From NCBI GenBank assembly GCA_933228895.1, contig OW121855.1, positions 36,160,698 through 36,224,697 of the forward strand: a stretch of 64,000 nt of DNA, given 5' to 3'. The notes below the pieces were generated by a model. The model searched no databases and was not told where the DNA came from. It saw nothing but the letters and a program-made list of their open reading frames with translations. Made by a program: the position numbers and the translations under genes. This stretch comes from Platycnemis pennipes. Taxonomy: Eukaryota > Arthropoda > Insecta > Odonata > Platycnemididae. How positions within the stretch are numbered: the first letter of the stretch is position 1; every line of letters starts with the position of its first letter. Positions 12,675 to 25,094 of this stretch are shown in pieces.

Positions 12675-15600
12675 CTATTCAAACCAATGGGCGAGAGGTG
12701 AGGAGGGAGGGGGGAGGCAGAGGGTTTGGGGGGGGGGGGGGGGGGGGGGGGGAAGGAGCAGTGAGTTATTCAGTTGGGAAGCGGGCAGAGATTGCGGTGG
12801 ATAGTTGAGAGAAACAAAGAGGTTTTCACAGGCGCAGGGAGAGGGAGAGAGAGAGGATGGATTAAGGTCGAATTCGTGAGGCGGCGAGAGCAAGGACGAG
12901 GAATAAATTTTGCGACAAACGGGGAATGGGAACGAGAATGGAAGGAGGTTGGAAGAATAGGGACGATTATACGAAGGTTGGGGTAGAATGGAATTTGGGA
13001 GATAAGATCGTAATCGTTGGGGAATTCCAAGGGAGGGTTTAGGTGGTTGGGATGGCCGACAAAAAGACAAATGGATAGGGTTTGAGTGGGTGGAAAGATA
13101 AATTTTAAGGATGAAACCACAAGCAAAAGAAGGGAAAAATCAATTGACGTGAGAGAATAAGGAAGGAAGGGGAAGATCGGGAAGAATAGTGAGAGAAGGG
13201 GTGAGGGTATGGAGGAAAGGGAGGTAACATTGGAAGGAATAGAAGAGAGGAAGAAAAAACACGGAGAATTTCCTCGTTGAGTCCACAGGAGAGAAAGGTT
13301 AAGTGAAAAAATGTATAAATTACTCTAAAATATATTTTAACACATAATTAAGTAGAACCATATAGGAAATCGGCTCAAACAGAAAAAATCACACACTTTG
13401 AAACTGATTATGAGAAATATTTAGATGAATATGCTATCTAAATCAATTGGTCAACCTACTGGTGAAATTGGTTTGCCAAAATACTCCATTTCTATGCGTT
13501 TGAGTTCTGTTTGACGCAAAAGAGTAAAATTTTATTCTTTGCCCTCTAGAAAATCAGAAGTCACGACAGTAGTGTCAGGATGCCAGGCAACATGTCACTA
13601 AGGGTCCAGATAAAAATATTTACTCAAATGACTTATTTTCGGCATTTTTAGAGCTTAAAATTTAAATTGCATCAATTAATATCTTATCATGATACAAAAT
13701 ATTTGAATTTAATTTTCAAATTTTACCGTATTGATTTCCACTTATTTTCAGCTATCTCAATCATACCCGGTAAAAATGTTCTTTTAAGTATATGACCTTA
13801 CATATTACATCAAACCAAAATTATAAGCCACTAATATATTTATTACTTTTTATTTTCATTGCTTTGTCTATCCATTAAAATTTACGATGAGCGCAAGGGG
13901 ACCAATTCACCAGGTGCTATTATATTTGTCCCTTATTTTTGTTGACTCGACCAGTATTACAAATTTTTCATGGCCATTTGCAATCCTCCAGTTTTTTCCA
14001 CTTGTAATGTGGGACAATTCCGCAACAATTTTCAACTATAGATATCTAATAGCTTCGGGAAAGACAATTAGACAGGAGAGAAGGGGAACGAGGAGAAATA
14101 TACACTTTCGTAAAAGTATTATTCAAATTGTTTGGAATTATATTTCCCACCATGACATTTATTTCACGTTCAGTCAGAAATTCAAGTGAAATCGAAGAAT
14201 AGGCAGAAGCAGATAGGCCGTAAAGCTATGAACATACGTCGGTGGTTTCATAAGTTTTATCAAATAAAAACGGCTATAAACTATAAAAATAAGACCACTG
14301 AAAAAAGTCACTCTTATTGAGCGATTTACATTTTTTCATGAGCTGCTTTGTAATTCTGTGACTTTTCCTACTCCTTGAAAGCTGGCTACTAGCCAACACA
14401 AACTTCCTCTTGCTGATCCTCTGAAATGCCCCTGCCTTAAAAATAAAATTATTTGCACCATTTCTCTTAAAAAAACATATCGTGCAAAAGTTCGGTCTGC
14501 ACAGCATCACAAATGCCCAATAAAAAAGCGCGCAACACTTTACCCCAGCCAAACAAGAGGACATATCATTTAAGTCATTATATGCAAAAAAGATATGTAG
14601 TTTCATTCTTAGATGCGCTTAAAGATGATACAAAGAATTAATAGCTAAATGATATGGCGAGTTCATCATCGAAGCGTGAATATCATAATGAGAAATTCTG
14701 CACGAAGTCAAGGAAATGGGATTGTGCATAAAACATCAGGGAAATTCGAAAGAAAGAGGCAAGTTAGTTTCACAAGATCGTGAGACAGAATATGATAAGG
14801 AAGGAAGCATTACACAACGCAAACAGAAATACAAATTCAATTTGAGAGTATCAGGTGAATCCATGGATAAATAATACAAAGACACGTGACTTCATACATG
14901 AGTGATAAGCAAATTACAGTAATCCACGGAAAATATTCCGATATGGCCAAGGAAACATTTGTTGCTTCTAATCTAAAACGTGATATATCCCTTTAAATCA
15001 ATCATTAATATCTAAGATATTAATTCTTTGATTACTGCCAGGATTAGGTTATTTGTTAACAAATTGAACGGTTTCAGGGGTAATTTTTTGAAAATTTTCC
15101 ATGATGGAAATAAACAAAATTTGCGAAAAACTTATGTCATATAGGTTACTGTTGATGGAACGGTCGTCTTTCAAACTACAAAACTTTCAAACTACTCGGG
15201 CTTCGAGGATTTTTTATTCAATGCCATTAGTTCTAGTTCTAGATTTCGCCGGTGGTTGGCTTATCCTAGTCGTCGGAATGCTATTCTAATAGTTGCAATG
15301 GTCCCTACCGTTTTGGAAAATATTTAGGCTGCAGTGCAAGCAACATCGTTTATCAAAATAATCATGTGATCAAGTATACACTGATAAACATACTGCTCAT
15401 TTAAAGATGAGTCAAATAGAAATAACACAAGTTCACGGCATAAATGTTTACAAGCAAAACCGGACTTTGTAGTGTAACAATCATTTGCCTAAATTAAATT
15501 CAAAGTATCCCATGTTATTTCAACCCATAAAACTATGGTAAGCAGCGAATAAAACTTAACCGACCCAATAAAATCAATTTACGACTGTGAAAATTGGAGG

Positions 15601-15992
15601 ATTCTTTTGGAATCTATCTCAAGAAATGCATTTGAATTTGAGATTCTGTATGGTACCGTATTCTGTATTTGAGAACGTGTTTCTCCGATGATCACGCGTT
15701 TGTAACTTCTACAGTAAAAGAGACAACGGACCAAGAGAAACTGCAAATGTCAACAAATAAATGCATATAATATCTCAAGGGGACAAGAAGAGTGCTCAAG
15801 AAAGAGAAAATTTCCTATAATACATTATCTTACGAACATATGGATATCAAAGCTTGTAGCCAATGATTTTATAGATATTTTATAGGATATTCCCTTCTGA
15901 CCAACTATAAAGACTATCTTATGAGTTAAATCTTTTACTTATTGTAATGTTAACAAAAAGTATTCTTGAGGGCCATAGACCGGGAGACTTAC
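12675..15992 (-). other. Intron of NELL-like gene (3.3 kb)
   Basis: Intron between vWC1 and vWC2. It contains the poly-G run at 12728-12752 and a purine-rich plus-strand stretch to about 13260. The rest is AT-rich with nothing recognised. Confidence 0.8.
12728..12752. repeat. Poly-G tract (25 G)
   Basis: An uninterrupted run of 25 G on the plus strand, so C25 in the transcript. It lies about 53 nt upstream of the vWC2 exon acceptor and joins a longer pyrimidine-rich stretch. It may affect splicing, and the G strand could form a quadruplex. The exact length is prone to sequencing error. Confidence 0.9.
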
Positions 15993-16086
15993 TGAGGCAG
16001 CTGGGGCAGCAGTCATCCGGGCCGTAGACGGGATTTTTACAGGCCACTGCCGGACACTGCACTGGTCGGCACTGAACCTCTCCATG
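15993..16086 (-). CDS. NELL: NELL-like gene, second half of vWC1
   Basis: A 94-bp exon, phase 0 in and phase 1 out, easy to miss because of its size. It reads H-G-E-V-Q-C-R-P-V-Q-C-P-A-V-A-C, then G-P-D-D-C-C-P-S-C-L. It supplies the C-terminal C-x-x-x-x-C-P and C-C-P-x-C signature of a vWC domain and completes the half domain of the preceding exon. The acceptor is CTGCTTCCAG at 16087-16088 and the donor is the perfect consensus GTAAGT at 15991-15992. The equivalent vertebrate segment has the same arrangement (G-A-V-E-C, C-P-P-L-N-C, C-C-K-V-C). vWC domains in this family bind extracellular partners. Confidence 0.95.
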
Positions 16087-18082
16087 CTGGAAGCAGAAGA
16101 AAAATCATTATTAACTATGAAAATGAAGTCGGGAAAATTTATTTTTAAGGCCTAGCGATCACTTTGATTGACTTCAACTATAGAAAATGAAAATTTATAA
16201 CTTCAGATAAAATCGTTAAACGTGAGTTTTGCATTGAACTCAACTGTGACTCTGTCTCATAATATTGTTGACCCAAATATCATATGCATATTTTTAACGA
16301 GTAAGTAAATTTTCAATTGAAAGTAATAGTAGAATTAGATGTTTCAGGTGTTCAAACTGCAAAGGTTATCTCCCATAGGTTATAATTACCACATACTCTC
16401 GAGTTGGCTGGCTGGGTACACAGTAGAAGTAGTGACGAGGGGCACAGTAGAAGAATACCCTTTTAACCCTTTATACCAATGCCAGATGCAAAATTTCTTT
16501 TAACTCTCAATAGAAGTTTATGCTATTATTCTATAGAAATTCTATTTGCTATGGCACTCGTATGTTCAAGTTTTATGTTCGTACTCGTATGTTCGAGCAG
16601 GTATCTTTGGAAAATTGGCAATACATGACAAGGACCTGCAAACGAGTACCTAAAAAAATCTGAGATATTAATTTTATGCTTCTTTCCTCAAAACTTCCTT
16701 GAGGGGGTGAGCAATGAGATTCTAGAAGTTGCACTTTAATTTCTTTCAACGATTTTTGATGCCATGATTGACAGCATTCCGGTCATTTCATTGAAATAGT
16801 AGCACTATATATCTAAATGCAACTCGTAGTCGCAAATAATTCAGATATAGCTCATTTTCGAGTCGACGTGCCACAACTTTCGTCCTCATCTCCTCCGTCT
16901 CATCCTTTCCCCACGAACTTATCCGAAAAGCGCGCTTCTGAGCATCACGAGCGTGCGTTATACTGTGTCTTTCGGCCTACATCTCAGGATAGCCGAGCGA
17001 ACATTATAACTGACAATGAGTTACGTAAAAAATTACCACAGTTGAAGGTACCACTCAATAGGAATACTAATATCCCACCGCATCATAAGTCTTATCCTAC
17101 CATTTGAATTACTGAAGAGACGGAGAAAAATGGAAAACAGTGAATTTATGAGCTTGATTGCAGGATCTATGAGGGAGCTAGGCAAGAGGATTTCGTGGAA
17201 AGTATTGAATATATTCACTGAAGAAGAGGAAAACTATGAGATGCGTAGACTATTATGTTGAGAGCTAAATTTAAGCAAAGGTAGCACTCCGATTTATCAA
17301 AAGAAGGTTGCAGAGGGAGGCTAGCGAGGAGAAGATCAGCTTGGATGTTGTAAGGAGAGAGAAGAGCGGAGATATTTAATTCGTGAATTAGCAAAAGTGG
17401 AAAAATTTCACGCATAAACACGCAAGAAAAATTTCAGCGGTGTTACTCTCCTGTAACTATCAAATGTATAACCTAGCGAGTTGTCGAGCGGAGCAGAAAA
17501 GGAGGTTAGAATTTACTGGAGGAGGCATCGCAGCTGATTTGAGAAGTCAGCGGCCATCTTCGTAGGTACAAGATGTGGGCTTGCTGCTCGGGATACTCGT
17601 ACGTCCGAAGTGTTTTTGCACGGGGTAAACTCAAGAGTAGTACAATGTACGATGGAATGGGTTTTTAAAATCCGTCAAAGGAACAGGAAAGTGTGCAAAC
17701 ACGCAAACTTATGCCAAATATGTAGCTTGAATAGGATAAATTCGGAACAGTTTTAGTCATAAAATTAATCCTCAGGGGACTAAAATGCATTAAAACCTCC
17801 CTTTGGTAATCTTAAAAGGATTAACTGACGCCACTACGATGAAATGTGGATGCAATATAATTGATAATAATTCTCATTAATGGCATTAATTATGCTATTT
17901 ATGTTTTAATGCACACAAAGTCTCCATAAGAGGCCGTATGAACCGCACCATTTTATACGCAGCAGGTGGGACCTAACCGTTCCCAAGCACTGCGATTCTG
18001 GCTTCATTGTTATCCATTGGCTAGCCTGCCAATTCCCCCTCCGTTGCACTCTAACCTCCTTGGGAGCAGTCAGCACACTCAC
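16087..18082 (-). other. Intron of NELL-like gene (2.0 kb)
   Basis: Intron splitting vWC1 between its two halves. A moderately GC-richer patch lies at about 16860-17000 and 17460-17660. No motif or gene was recognised. A plus-strand open frame at 16817-17107 has no identifiable domain. Confidence 0.75.
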
Positions 18083-18370
18083 CGTGCACGCGCAGAGGTC
18101 ACAGCCCCGCTGCCACGTCGCGCCGTCCGCGTGGACGGTCCCGTTGTCCCCGCGACAGGATTTGTGGCAGTCACAGCCCTCGAGGCGGGAGACGCGCGAC
18201 TCCGCGGCCGCCAACCTCTCCGTGAGTTCGCGCAGGTGTCGACGCAGCACGTCCACCGTGGATCTGAGGAAGGAAAACTCCCCGCAAGTCGGGCAGCCTG
18301 CGTCTAGTCCAGGGCACTGGGAGAGGTATCCGTGCGGTCCAGCCACGAGGCGAACCTCCTCCAGTGCCCC
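18083..18370 (-). CDS. NELL: NELL-like gene, exon for end of TSPN, coiled coil and first half of vWC1
   Basis: A 288-bp exon of 96 codons, phase 0 at both ends. It begins G-A-L-E-E-V-R-L-V-A and runs G-Y-L-S-Q-C-P-G-L-D-A-G-C-P-T-C, matching the NELL block G-Y-I-T-Q-C-P-N-L-N-H-T-C-P-T-C. A leucine-rich heptad stretch follows (V-D-V-L-R-R-H-L-R-E-L-T-E-R-L, then S-R-V-S-R-L-E). This is the short coiled coil that oligomerises NELL proteins. The exon ends with G-C-D-C-H-K-S-C and G-C-D-L-C-A-C-T, the first half of von Willebrand factor C domain 1. The acceptor is GTGCGCAG at 18371-18372 and the donor is the strong GTGAGT at 18081-18082. The region is more GC-rich than its surroundings. Confidence 0.96.
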
Positions 18371-21300
18371 CTGCGCACCGAGAAAAAGAGGACAGAAATA
18401 CACAACTCAATTTCGCCGCCTTTGGCTTCCCCGGAAAGGTTGCTTGTGTTCCACGCGCTTAAAAGGGGCCATTAAGCGGAGATGCGGAATTTTTGACGAT
18501 ATAATGCATCAATTTTTCTTCGCACGGGGCGGCAAAGAGAAATTGGTACGAATAAACGAGTCAAAAATCAATGACGATCAAGGAAATCTTAAAAATACTT
18601 AATTTTTTTGAACTTTTGTAATACACGGAGAATGATGCCGGTTATGATTATGCTAATAAAATATTCATAACACATGAGAGTATTATGCATGCAGTCCATA
18701 CCACGTGCATACTTACTCGTACAACATTAGAGCATGCTCAATTCACCGCGCATCATCTCATGCATAATTTCGAAGATAATGGATTCAGCCAGACAAAGAG
18801 GCATATAACTATGCACCATCATTAAACTCGGGGCTATTCGTCACGTTAAGTGGTTTTCACGTTCACCTAATTTTTTTAAAGGATTTTACATGTTCCACTG
18901 CGAAGTTTTTCGCCTTAAAAAATTAATTTCCCTTATTATGAAAATAACCCCTTTTCTTTGAGCGATTCATTTAACTGCAGAGGTGTAACACTGGTCTTAT
19001 AACATGCTTTCAAATAGATTGGGGCTACGGTAAATTCTCCTCGAGGCGACCAATCAAGGCAGCAACCCGAGAAGATCAAGTTCAACTGGTCGATGTCAGA
19101 TAATTAGGAAATGTTCACCACGAAAGGTAGACCAACTAAAATAAGAATTTTGTTTAATAACAAATTATAGAAGCTAAAAGCAAGAGAAAGATGGATAGTG
19201 ACTTTCAGTCTTTACAGACTCTCAGACTTTAACAAGAACTATCATTTAAAGAGATACAAAATGTCCATAAAAAATAAAATTGCCTCCTAAAACAGAACTA
19301 ACTCTGAAATCAAGTGATATAATGTCATATGTATACTTCACATACATTAACATTTAGAAAAACAAGATTACCACAAGTCACAATTCTCAGATTCATACAA
19401 ATATTACGGATCAATCTTTAAGAATCTCGTTATTCTCTTGTTATAGTCGCCAGAATGCGTGTATCAGAAAATGTAACAAAAGTCAACTTGAAAATGACAT
19501 ACCGAATTTTGCAGCGCATCTAAGATGAAAAAAACCCTTGTGGTAGCAAACTCATCTTTGTCTAACACACATAGGGTAGCGTATTTTCCGGAGGCAACCA
19601 ATTTGTGGACAATGAAACATTTCATCATCAGTAAACACTGCCATGTCTCCTCGCTAAGCAATTACTGCATGATATTAGCGGGTTTTATGGTCTAATTTTC
19701 GGATACGGGCTCACTCAGTTGCCCGTCATTTCCCAATATAAAGGCAAGAGAGTGATTTTATATTTTCTCCAATACAAGTTTCAATGAAGGCAAGAATTGA
19801 GAGAAGAAGGGGCGAAGCGAGTATGCATACCCTGTTGGTAATTGCACCAATCATGGTAGATTCGTCTGTTGGCAGGTTTTGATGAGGAAAGTCGGTTGTC
19901 GATAGAGTAGACTAGAGTTAGCTTCAACGCAGAAACTCGGGCAACAATCATAATATTATAGTTCCTTGTTAGCTTTGCTTGCTTGTTAATGAAAATTAAT
20001 AGGCGGGTCAAATGGATTTCCTGAATGCTTTAAATCAAAGCACTCCCAAGGTATCTTAGGGGTTCTCGGTAAATTTCATCTCTCCATATACTAGGTACTA
20101 CTACAGAATCATTGCTCGTTAGCTACTTGTAAAGAATAAAACTAGGAAAATATTTATTAATCATTTACAAGCAAAAAGGCTGTTTCAAAACTTTTTGCGA
20201 ATTAGCATATCACTAAAATCAGCTTCGAGACAGTATTGCCCGATATGTGAAGTATTCACCGAAATACGAAGAGCCGATAATCGAGAATCACCACTATATA
20301 CTCATGCGCATTCCTGGCTTAAAAAGCTCAGTCAGCCGGGCTTAGTGGTAACTTTTGATGTGAATAGATCGCTTGCCAATTTCGGCGTAATACCTCGAGA
20401 TACACTATATCCATGTCTATAGGAGGGATAATATTTCCAAATTGCAGCACATAAAATTTTTGTTACATAATTCTTGTCATTCTAACTGCGGTAGGATAAA
20501 GTTTTAACGCTGAAGTTCATTCTCAGGAGGTTTATCCGACCCTATTAGCGATGAATTCACGGACTTTTTATCTCTCTCTGTTGTCAGCAAGATTTTTATA
20601 CGAATTCAACCCGCTTTCAAAGGGTCAAAAGATATATAAAAAATAAACGTCGAGGTTTACTGCCCAGAGGGAACATTACTATAAACCATGGTACCGAACT
20701 TACCGAGGAAATAAATCGTTCCATCAAAATGTACCAAATGCCTTTGAAAATAAAGTTCAAGGCGGAACATGGTTTTTAGGACATTTACAGCCCATAAAAC
20801 GGTGCGATGAGTTTCGATTGAATGGGGAACGCCTTAAGCCAACGAACACTTGCGCTAATATTCAATCGAACATTTTCTATCGTGTTACGATTACAAATAT
20901 TCTGTAATAAACTGCTTATGATTGTTGGGAATATGCATTTTCTTCGGGCATGGTTGGAGTATTCTTCAATATATTGAAATAGGCTCCAGCCTTTACGCTT
21001 TTTCTCCTCAACCAACCTCCTTATCTGGGTTTATGCTATGAAATGGTGCTATTATTATGAACATGAGGATTATGTAATTGATGAAATAGAACAGAGCTGG
21101 ATTCCAATTATTCAATTGAAGATCCATTTAGTTTGAAAATAATGAGGAACATTGATAAATAGGTTCGAGAGCAATTATAAAAAAATCTTTTGACTAAAAA
21201 GACAAAAGCAATGCATCAAATGATATTGTAATAGAAGATAGCGAGAATAAAACACTCACCGAAGCTAGATCGAGTGAATACAATGAATATTAGCTAATAA

Positions 21301-23351
21301 TCTGCACTAATATCCATTAGATTATTTACGCATGACACGCAATCAAACGATCTACTCTAACCATCACGTAAACATTTTTGTGTGTAATCTGAATGTCTAA
21401 CTTCACTCATTTACTATTGACACAAATTCTCTCACTAATTACCAAGCTAAACAAAGTGTAAGACTTCAGATAAGAAAAAAATAAAAAAGCTTTGATCTGG
21501 AAGGAAATAAGACCAATATTTTCAAAAAATACGATACCACAATTGTTCTATGAAGTTAAATCAGACCACATTTTCTCCGAATAATTTTAAACATTCAATT
21601 AGGAAAAAATGAAATAACGAAAGGATTAAAATATTCATGTAAAGATAGAAAACCTATGCCTACCTTACTCAACTAATTACAGAGTCGCCTCTTCTGTATG
21701 GATGCCCATAAGTCAGAAACCGCGTCATAATCAAAGGCCTCACTCCCTCCCATCATTGACGACCATCATTAGTACAATGATAAGGATCTCCTGCTTCATC
21801 ATTTTCCTCAGGTCTGCTTTTGATTCTGCTATCGCCGTAGACCCGAGAAAAAGGATAAAACGTAATTTCAATCACGAGAATATTTAATAATCCTTTGACT
21901 TCAATATGAAACTTTAAAAATTTTGTTCCTGGCCGAAAGTTTAAATAAATTCAAGATGATTTTTATCATTGTATGTTATGTGCTTTGTCAATATAAAATT
22001 TAATGCTTTCACAGTTGCATGCCACAACAATTAAAAAAGGGTACTAGTACTTTCAAAGAAATGAATCAAGGTGTGATAACCATATTAAATAATTTGTGGG
22101 GAAATGAAACGAAAATTACAAAAATTGAAACGATGTTTTAGGAAGTGTTAGGAAAATGTTGTACTCCACCAGCGGAATTAATCAAGAGCTAAAGTAATGA
22201 TCTATTCTCATATTACCACAATATATTACTATCTGTAACAAGAATAGTCAATCTCATTTACTATTCAGAAAGGAACTGGTCAGCAGCATTTGGAGGAACA
22301 AGCTATTCAAAGACGAAACAAGGTATATCGAGAGCATCAGTATCATGATCGTGGTCATATGAACGGTTTCGAATATAGCTAGTTGAATCGCTGGCGCACG
22401 CAGAGACCTTCTAAAATGGGTTCGCTCTGTATATCAATAACCTGGATCACTTTTAAAGCTGACTCATGCATTTCAACATTTACAGTTGCTGTAGAGGAAC
22501 GAATAGTGTTTTGGAATGATAGCAATATATACATTCGTATTTTAAAACTCCTCATATACGCCTGTCGTATGCGAGATGAGCGAAATTTAAGATTTGATCG
22601 TTTAGCTGAATAATAATGAACGTACAGAAAAAATAATACATTCGGAATTCTAGTGAAACATACAAGAAGGTTGGTGAAATGGTCTTAACTGAACAGCAAA
22701 CCAAAACATTTTCAATGGAAAGGTTATTGCAAAAGAAATTCCACACGTAAAACGAAGGACGTTATTTAGAACATTTCTACTACATGTTACGTTCAACAAA
22801 CTACAACAATGATATTACTATGCGATACAAGATAATAAAAAAACAAATATAATGTGAGAAAAACTTAATCATTAAGAAATAAGTTCTATCAACAGTGATT
22901 GAAAGCCCTACTTTTCTCCGCTCAAATAAATTATGAAAGCATGTTGGTTGAGAGGAGCCTTTCAAAAGAACACCTACTTAATGAATTAATCAATCATTTT
23001 TAGAAAATAAAGACACCCACTGGACTCATTTATCGATCATTATTGATCTCGGCAAAAGACAAACTGTCTGTGCGTATGTGTTATGACTTTTATTCATGAT
23101 AAAAACCAATAAAAATACTACTTTAAGACTTTAATACCCATTCTAGGTAAGAGGCTTTGGTATGCTGCTATAACTAAACAACCCTACTAAATGGCAGTAT
23201 TATAAGTAGTCCCAGTCTTTGAAGGCCTAATTTGTGGATGACAATCTATCACTATTTGAAAATGATATGCGCTTGTTTTTCTTGTAATTGATGACATTGA
23301 CGTCAGTCACCCACTACTGCTATATTTATTTATTGAAACTGTACTGTTTGC

Positions 23352-23713
23352 TTAGTTGGTTGGTCGGTTATTCAGGGGAGGCGACCGACAGCTGAAGTCA
23401 TTTGCGCCATTTAGGATACGTGGGTAATTGGGTAATGGTAGAAGTTTTTTAGGGAACGGTGGAAATGTGGAGAGAAACCCGGCGTCGGCATTAGCCTACT
23501 CTTAACGAAAGGCGCCAAGGGGACCACGGCTTAACGTCCCATCCGATGGACGGAGTATTGAACTTGAAATGCCCACCACTGGGACCGGTTTTCCATTGAA
23601 AAATCTGCCACTGCCGGGAATCGAACCCTCCGCCTCTAGCCGCCTCCGGAGGCTAGAGTACTAACCTCCGGATGGAAGGCTAGTACTCTAGCCACCACAC
23701 CAGCCCGATCCCC
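23352..23713 (-). mobile_element. Full-length tRNA-derived SINE with target duplication
   Basis: A 362-bp insertion flanked by an exact 11-bp direct repeat, GTACTGTTTGC, at 23341-23351 and 23714-23724. On the minus strand it starts GGGGATCGGGCTGGTGTGGT, continues with GGCTAGAGTACTAGCC (A-box-like region) and a B box GGGTTCGATTCCCGG. A GC-rich body follows, containing GGGACGTTAAGCCGTGGTCC, and it ends in a short ACCAACC-type repeat. The head carries an internal near-palindromic duplication of the CTAGAGTACTA segment between the A and B boxes. The layout (RNA polymerase III promoter head, body, short repeated tail, target duplication) defines a SINE. Similar bodies are widespread in arthropods, by recollection and not checked. 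Confidence 0.85.
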
Positions 23714-24012
23714 GTACTGTTTGCATGAGAGACAATTACGATATGGAAACTTAGGGAGACAAAAAGTACAAAAGACATTTATAAATTCAGTTCAAATTCA
23801 ATGTATTTGATTTTTCTTTGAAGAAAAAATGACTAATACTCCAAAAGCTAGTAGGATCAGGTAGGAAGGGTAGCTTAGGTTTGAATGGGGTCGTTTACCA
23901 TATTTTTTTAATTGCCGAATCTGATAGAGTTTGTAAAATTAAAAGACCCGTATTTTTTCGTTTTCTGATCCGTCAATTATTTATCGAGTTATAAGCTGTG
24001 TTAGTTAAAAAC

Positions 24013-24300
24013 TGATGTTTTTAACCCTTTCGGAAAAGTGGGTGTGGTGCAACCTCTGACGTATAACGACTTGGTCCAATCACAACTGAGCCCGCGAAGC
24101 TACTTTGCCTTATCACAATGGGGGGGACACAGCTATCTCTGCCAATCGGACAGTTGCGACAGCGTCTGTGCAAGTAGCCTTTCCGAGAACCCCCCTCCAA
24201 TCCCTTATCTTCCACGAAAATAGTCAAGGACGGGAGGAAAATGACGTCAATGTTATCACAGCAGCTTTTTCGGAGGGCGTCACCTTTTGCTGGTTTTAAT
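24013..24300. other. GC-richer block, possible repeat
   Basis: Short GC-balanced island in an AT-rich intron with open frames on both strands (for example 24021-24227 minus). No motif is recognised in either translation. The flanks at 23880-24010 look like degraded repeat sequence. It could be an old mobile element remnant or a regulatory element. Confidence 0.25.
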
Positions 24301-25094
24301 TTTTGATTTATGAGTGAATGGTTGTGGCTAGAAGACTAATTTTATCACTAAAATTCTTTTTTTATTTCCATCTAACCATTTTTTGTACACAATTGTGATT
24401 TCGGTTCCGAGTAAACGACACCATTATTTACACCTACGGAAATGCATATCACAATGCATGTGCACAATGAATTCACATCCACAGATCAGTGCAAGCAAAG
24501 ATATGTGCCAGCAATTTCTAAAAGTTTAATAAGAAAAAAGAACAGTAATAAATCTGCTTTAGAGTAATTGTTTTTTTTTAATTATTTGGCGTGGAATTAA
24601 TTTTCGTAAAAAATTAGAAACAACTATTGTAACTGGAAATTAAAGCACATATAGATTTATATAAATTTCGGAATAAGAAAATGTCTTCTATATGGGCACC
24701 TTGTGGCTGAAATCCATTTCTTCGGAGAGGTAATAAATGTGTAGATTGGATACAAGGCACAGGCGGGTTCATTTGCTTAGAAGGCATCTGAATTCATCCA
24801 CAGGAATGCGACGACAATAGATTTGCGACTTACAAAGACATCTCCTTTGACATTGAAAATATCAGATCCTTTAGAATTACTTGCGATACCAATACGCTGG
24901 CAAATACGTTCTGAAAGGAATCTCGCAGCACCACGTTTTCTGGAAATTGGAGTTGATATGAGCGTTGAAATGTTACCCTCTGCTAATCAAGCATTTTATC
25001 CGTGTTAAAGAAGCCCGGAGATGAGCAAAAAAGAAGGGAATGGGGGGAGGGGAGATTCTGCACACGTGGAAAGGCAGACACTGGGATGACGAAC

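Larger units (their letters stand above)
18371..25094 (-). other. Intron of NELL-like gene (6.7 kb)
   Basis: Intron between the two exons that finish the TSPN domain. It is mostly AT-rich and contains the SINE at 23352-23713 and the GC-richer block at 24013-24300, both listed separately. I see nothing supportable from 18.6 to 23.3 kb. Confidence 0.8.

Noticed and set aside
12277..12804. Plus-strand open frame of 175 codons
   Set aside because: Antisense shadow of the vWC2 exon extended by simple sequence (GA repeat and poly-G giving polyglycine).
18060..18602. Plus-strand 180-codon frame
   Set aside because: Antisense to the GC-rich coiled-coil/vWC1 exon; no domain in the translation.
24021..24227. 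Small cysteine-containing minus-strand open frame
   Set aside because: 68 codons with no recognisable motif, start or splice context; flanks look like degraded repeat.
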